NCBI RefSeq assembly: GCF_900091495.1
Contig: NZ_LT607413.1
Location: forward strand, 6,463,001 to 6,527,000
DNA from: Micromonospora echinospora
Lineage (GTDB): Bacteria > Actinomycetota > Actinomycetes > Mycobacteriales > Micromonosporaceae
DNA length: 64,000 bases
Reading direction: 5' to 3'
Part shown: in pieces, positions 61,237 to 64,000 of the stretch
How positions within the stretch are numbered: position 1 is the stretch's first letter
Layout of the letters: each line of letters opens with the position of its first letter
Position numbers and translations under genes: made by a program
Notes under the pieces: model-generated
What the model was told of the DNA's origin: nothing
Databases searched by the model: none
Seen by the model: the letters and a program-made list of their open reading frames with translations, nothing else

Positions 61237-64000
61237 AGTGTCCCCCTGACCCGGGCCGGCGCTCCGGCGTCGGCCGGTTCCGTCCCCGTCTCGCGCAGCC
61301 ACCGCGCCATCGCCCGCACCGTCGGTTCGCGCAGGAAGTCCAGCACCCCGATGGTCGCGCCGGTCTCCGCACGGACCCGGTTGAGCAGCCGCATCGCGGT
61401 CAGCGAGGTGCCGCCCAGCGCGAAGAAGGTGGTCTCCACACCGAGCGCGGGCAGGCCCAGTTCGGCGCACCAGAGGTCGTGCAGCCGGCGTTCCAGGTCG
61501 TCGGCGGGCGGGGTGCCGTCGCCGGCCCACTCCGCCGACGTCCGGTCCGGCTCCGGCAACGCCGCCCGGTCGATCTTGCCGCTCTCGGTGGCGGGCAGCT
61601 CGGGCAGGATCGTCCACGCGGTGGGCACGAGGTAGTCCGGCAGGCGGGCGGCGAGCTGACGGGCCAGGTCCGCCGGGTCCACGCCGGGACGGTCGGGCAC
61701 CACGTACCCGGCCAGGTAGTGCCCGCCGTCGGGGTCGGTCCAGCCGCGCACCGCCGCGTCCCGCACCCCGTCGAGGCGGCGCAGATGGTGCTCGGCCTCC
61801 CCGGGCTCCACCCGGAAGCCCCGGATCTGCACCTGCGCGTCGGCCCGGTGCAGGAACTCCAACTGCCCGTCGGGACGCCACCGGAGCACGTCGCCGGTGC
61901 GGAAGACCGGACCGTACTCGGGGTGGTGGAGGAAGCGGGCGGCGGTCTCCTCCGGCAGGCCCAGGTAGCCCCGGCCCAACTGCCGGCCACCGAGGTACGC
62001 CTCCCCGGGCACGCCGACCGGGGTCGGCCGGCCCTCGTCGTCGAGCACCCGGACGAAGGTGCCGGGCACCGGTCGACCGATCGGCGGCGGCTCGTCGCCG
62101 GTGGTGGTGCCGTCGAGGTGGACCCAGGTGGAGACGACGGTCGCCTCGGTGGGGCCGTACACGTTGGTGAGCGTGAACGGCAGACCCGGCGTGGCACCGC
62201 GGCGCAGCCGGTCGCCGCCGACGACGAGGTGCCGCAGCGCCGGTCGGGGCCCGCCGGACCAGTCCAGGTCGAGCAGCAGTTCCCCGACCGGGGTGGGGAG
62301 GAACGCCACGGTGACGCCGGTGGCGACCAGCCAGTCGCGCAGACGCACCGGGTCGAGCCGGACCTCGTCGGGGACCACGTGCAGCGTCGCGCCGGCACGC
62401 AGCGCCGGCCACACCTCGATGCAGGAGGCGTCGAAGCCGGGACTACAGAACCAGCTCAACCGGTCGTCGGCGGTGATGCCCAGGTCTCGGGTGTACCAGG
62501 CGACGGTGTTGCTGATCGCCCGGTGCGGGATCACGCAGCCCTTGGGGCGACCGGTGGAGCCGGAGGTGAACAGCACGTACGCCGGGTCGTCCAGCTCGAC
62601 CGCCGGGCCGTCGCCGCCAGGTTCGGCGGCGGGGTCGGCGGCGGGGTCGGCGGCGGCGAGCCGGTCCAGGTGCAGGGTCACCGCCGCGCCGGGCAGTGGC
62701 GGCAGCGTGGACCGGGACACCACCACCCGCAGCGCGCCCTGGTCGACGACGTCGGCCAGCCGGGCGGTGGGCTGCTCGGGTGCCAGCGGAACGTAGGCCG
62801 CTCCGGCGTGCAGCACGCCGAGCATCGCGGCGACCGCGTCGGCGCTGCGGGGCAGGTGGATGCCGACGAGGTCGCCGGGGCCGACGCCCGCCGCGCGCAA
62901 CGCCTCGGTCACCGCCGCCGCCCGGTGGCGCAGCTGCGGCCCGGTCAGCCGCCCGTCCGGACCGACGACGGTGGTCCGGTCGGGACGCAGCAGGGCGGGC
63001 AGCGGGACGTCGGCGTCGGGTGGCGGCGGTCCGCCGTCCTCCCCCGTCGGGCTCGCCTCGGGCGGGACGACCGGTTCGTCCGGACGCGCCGTGCCGGCCC
63101 GCAGCACCGCCACCAGCCGGTCGAGGACGCGCCGCGCGGTGCCGGGGTCGAACAGGTCGGTGGCGTAGTTGAGCTGGCAGCGCAGCGTGTCCCCGAGGTC
63201 GGTGACGAAGAGGGTGAGGTCGAACGGCGCCCGGCGGACGGCCGCGTCCAGCAGGGTGGCCCGGACGTCGGGCAGGTCGAACGCGAAGGCCGGCTGGTTG
63301 TCGTACTCGATGACGACGTCGAACAGCGGGTGTCGCCCGGCCTCGGGTTCGACGCCCAGGGCCCGCGCGACGCGACCCACCGGCACGTCCCGGTGGTCGT
63401 GCGCGTCGAGCAGCGCGGCACGGGCCGCCCGGACGACGTCGGCGAAGCTCGCGTCGGGGGTCACCGACAGCCGCAGCGGCAGCGTGGTGACGAAGAGCCC
63501 GACGGCCTCCTGCGCGGCGGCGGGACGGTGCGCGACCGGGGTGCCGAGCAGCACGTCCGGCTGGCGGCCGTCGGCGACGACCGCCGCGAACCCGGCCAGC
63601 AGCACCATGAACGGGGTGGCGCGGAGCCGTCGGGCGGCGTCGCGCACCGCCCGGGTGAGGTCCGCGTCGAACTCGACCCCGGCGACCGCGCCGACCCCAC
63701 TGGGGACCGCCGGACGGGGCCGGTCGGTCGGCAGCCCCGGCCCGGCCCGGCGGGACCCGAGCCGTTCCCGCCAGTACGCCAACTGGGCGTCGACCACCTC
63801 CGGGGCCGGTTCGTCGGCCGGGACCGGCCAGGGCGGCGGGGCCGGCAGCTCGGCGGGTCGGCCGGCCAGCGCCGCCCGGTAGCCGGCGGCCACCTCCCGG
63901 GCGAGGACCTGGGCCGAGAGGGTGTCGATGACCAGGTGGTGCATGCGGAGCACGAGCAGGTGCAGCCGCTCGTGCACCCGAACCAGACGGGGCGCGAACA
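61233..64000 (-). CDS. NRPS protein, C-A-PCP, 5' end outside the window
   Basis: At least 920 residues, in frame to the right edge. The condensation domain is cut: its active site reads HHLVIDT, with Thr where Gly is usual (HHxxxDG). The adenylation domain follows, with core motifs LFTSGSTGRPKG (A3), FDASCIEVW (A4), NVYGPTEATVV (A5), FRTGDVLRW (A7) and ESGKIDRAAL (A10 Lys). The substrate-pocket residues I can read by rough alignment begin D-A-I and end V-V-K, hydrophobic in the middle, so a hydrophobic amino acid is likely but not certain. The PCP attachment Ser lies in FFALGGTSLTAM. The C-terminal tail (GTEPADAGAPARVRGTL) is short. Confidence 0.9.
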   Translation of the reverse strand, partial: FAPRLVRVHERLHLLVLRMHHLVIDTLSAQVLAREVAAGYRAALAGRPAELPAPPPWPVPADEPAPEVVDAQLAYWRERLGSRRAGPGLPTDRPRPAVPSGVGAVAGVEFDADLTRAVRDAARRLRATPFMVLLAGFAAVVADGRQPDVLLGTPVAHRPAAAQEAVGLFVTTLPLRLSVTPDASFADVVRAARAALLDAHDHRDVPVGRVARALGVEPEAGRHPLFDVVIEYDNQPAFAFDLPDVRATLLDAAVRRAPFDLTLFVTDLGDTLRCQLNYATDLFDPGTARRVLDRLVAVLRAGTARPDEPVVPPEASPTGEDGGPPPPDADVPLPALLRPDRTTVVGPDGRLTGPQLRHRAAAVTEALRAAGVGPGDLVGIHLPRSADAVAAMLGVLHAGAAYVPLAPEQPTARLADVVDQGALRVVVSRSTLPPLPGAAVTLHLDRLAAADPAADPAAEPGGDGPAVELDDPAYVLFTSGSTGRPKGCVIPHRAISNTVAWYTRDLGITADDRLSWFCSPGFDASCIEVWPALRAGATLHVVPDEVRLDPVRLRDWLVATGVTVAFLPTPVGELLLDLDWSGGPRPALRHLVVGGDRLRRGATPGLPFTLTNVYGPTEATVVSTWVHLDGTTTGDEPPPIGRPVPGTFVRVLDDEGRPTPVGVPGEAYLGGRQLGRGYLGLPEETAARFLHHPEYGPVFRTGDVLRWRPDGQLEFLHRADAQVQIRGFRVEPGEAEHHLRRLDGVRDAAVRGWTDPDGGHYLAGYVVPDRPGVDPADLARQLAARLPDYLVPTAWTILPELPATESGKIDRAALPEPDRTSAEWAGDGTPPADDLERRLHDLWCAELGLPALGVETTFFALGGTSLTAMRLLNRVRAETGATIGVLDFLREPTVRAMARWLRETGTEPADAGAPARVRGTL

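Noticed and set aside
1..64000. CRISPR arrays, insertion sequences, tRNA or rRNA genes
   Set aside because: No repeat-spacer pattern, transposase-like protein, or tRNA/rRNA signature was seen anywhere in the window.

Overview
The window looks like chromosomal DNA of a high-GC actinomycete, most likely a member of the Micromonosporaceae such as Micromonospora. The reasons are the very high GC at third codon positions, frequent GTG starts with ATGA/GTGA overlaps, TANNNT boxes just upstream of start codons (leaderless genes), an F420-type LLM oxidoreductase, paired small CrcB proteins, a LAL-type LuxR regulator and NRPS genes. The genus is an inference; no rRNA or tRNA gene was seen.

Layout. 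1-7.1 kb: a small DUF1707 membrane protein, a frameshifted remnant of a Ser/Thr kinase, a DUF5995 protein, and a divergent signalling pair (a LAL LuxR regulator and a cyclase-AAA protein with altered catalytic residues). 7.2-17.6 kb: one minus-strand operon of ten genes (Gfo/Idh/MocA oxidoreductase, Opp/Dpp-type ABC importer, amino-sugar kinase, NanE-type epimerase, GntR regulator, FAD oxidoreductase), which looks like uptake and catabolism of an N-acetylmannosamine- or sialate-related compound; a 20-bp palindrome sits in its promoter. 18-22.7 kb: housekeeping and hypothetical genes, including tandem crcB fluoride channels.

22.7-42.8 kb: a large sugar-acid catabolic locus arranged around an IclR regulator with a dense cluster of operator-like half sites. 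On the minus strand are an SDR, an amidohydrolase, an enolase-superfamily dehydratase and a class III aminotransferase. On the plus strand are two paralogous beta-helix (lyase-like) proteins, an oxidoreductase, a sugar ABC importer, an epimerase, a DapA-like aldolase, a 2-hydroxyacid dehydrogenase, an FAH-family hydrolase, an acetyltransferase and an SMP-30 lactonase. Together these could depolymerise a polysaccharide, import the product and break it down without phosphorylation (lactonase, dehydratase, SDR dehydrogenase, FAH or aldolase cleavage).

42.9-47 kb: an esterase, an LLM oxidoreductase, and a three-gene cassette joining a very Cys-rich double-psi-beta-barrel protein, a Tat-exported protein and a MauE-like membrane protein, with a small unrecognised ORF divergent to it. 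47-53.9 kb: a LacI-controlled sugar ABC importer divergent from a GH43 beta-xylosidase gene that is broken by a one-base deletion in a G run, then a polysaccharide deacetylase. 53.9-59.6 kb: a two-component system with a DedA protein, a DUF2804 protein, an isolated holin-like protein and a secreted GH43-CBM protein. 59.6 kb to the right edge: the 3' end of an NRPS cluster, with a C-A-PCP protein (cut by the window) followed by a protein of only a TubC-type docking domain and a condensation domain; a perfect 38-bp palindrome separates it from the GH43 gene.
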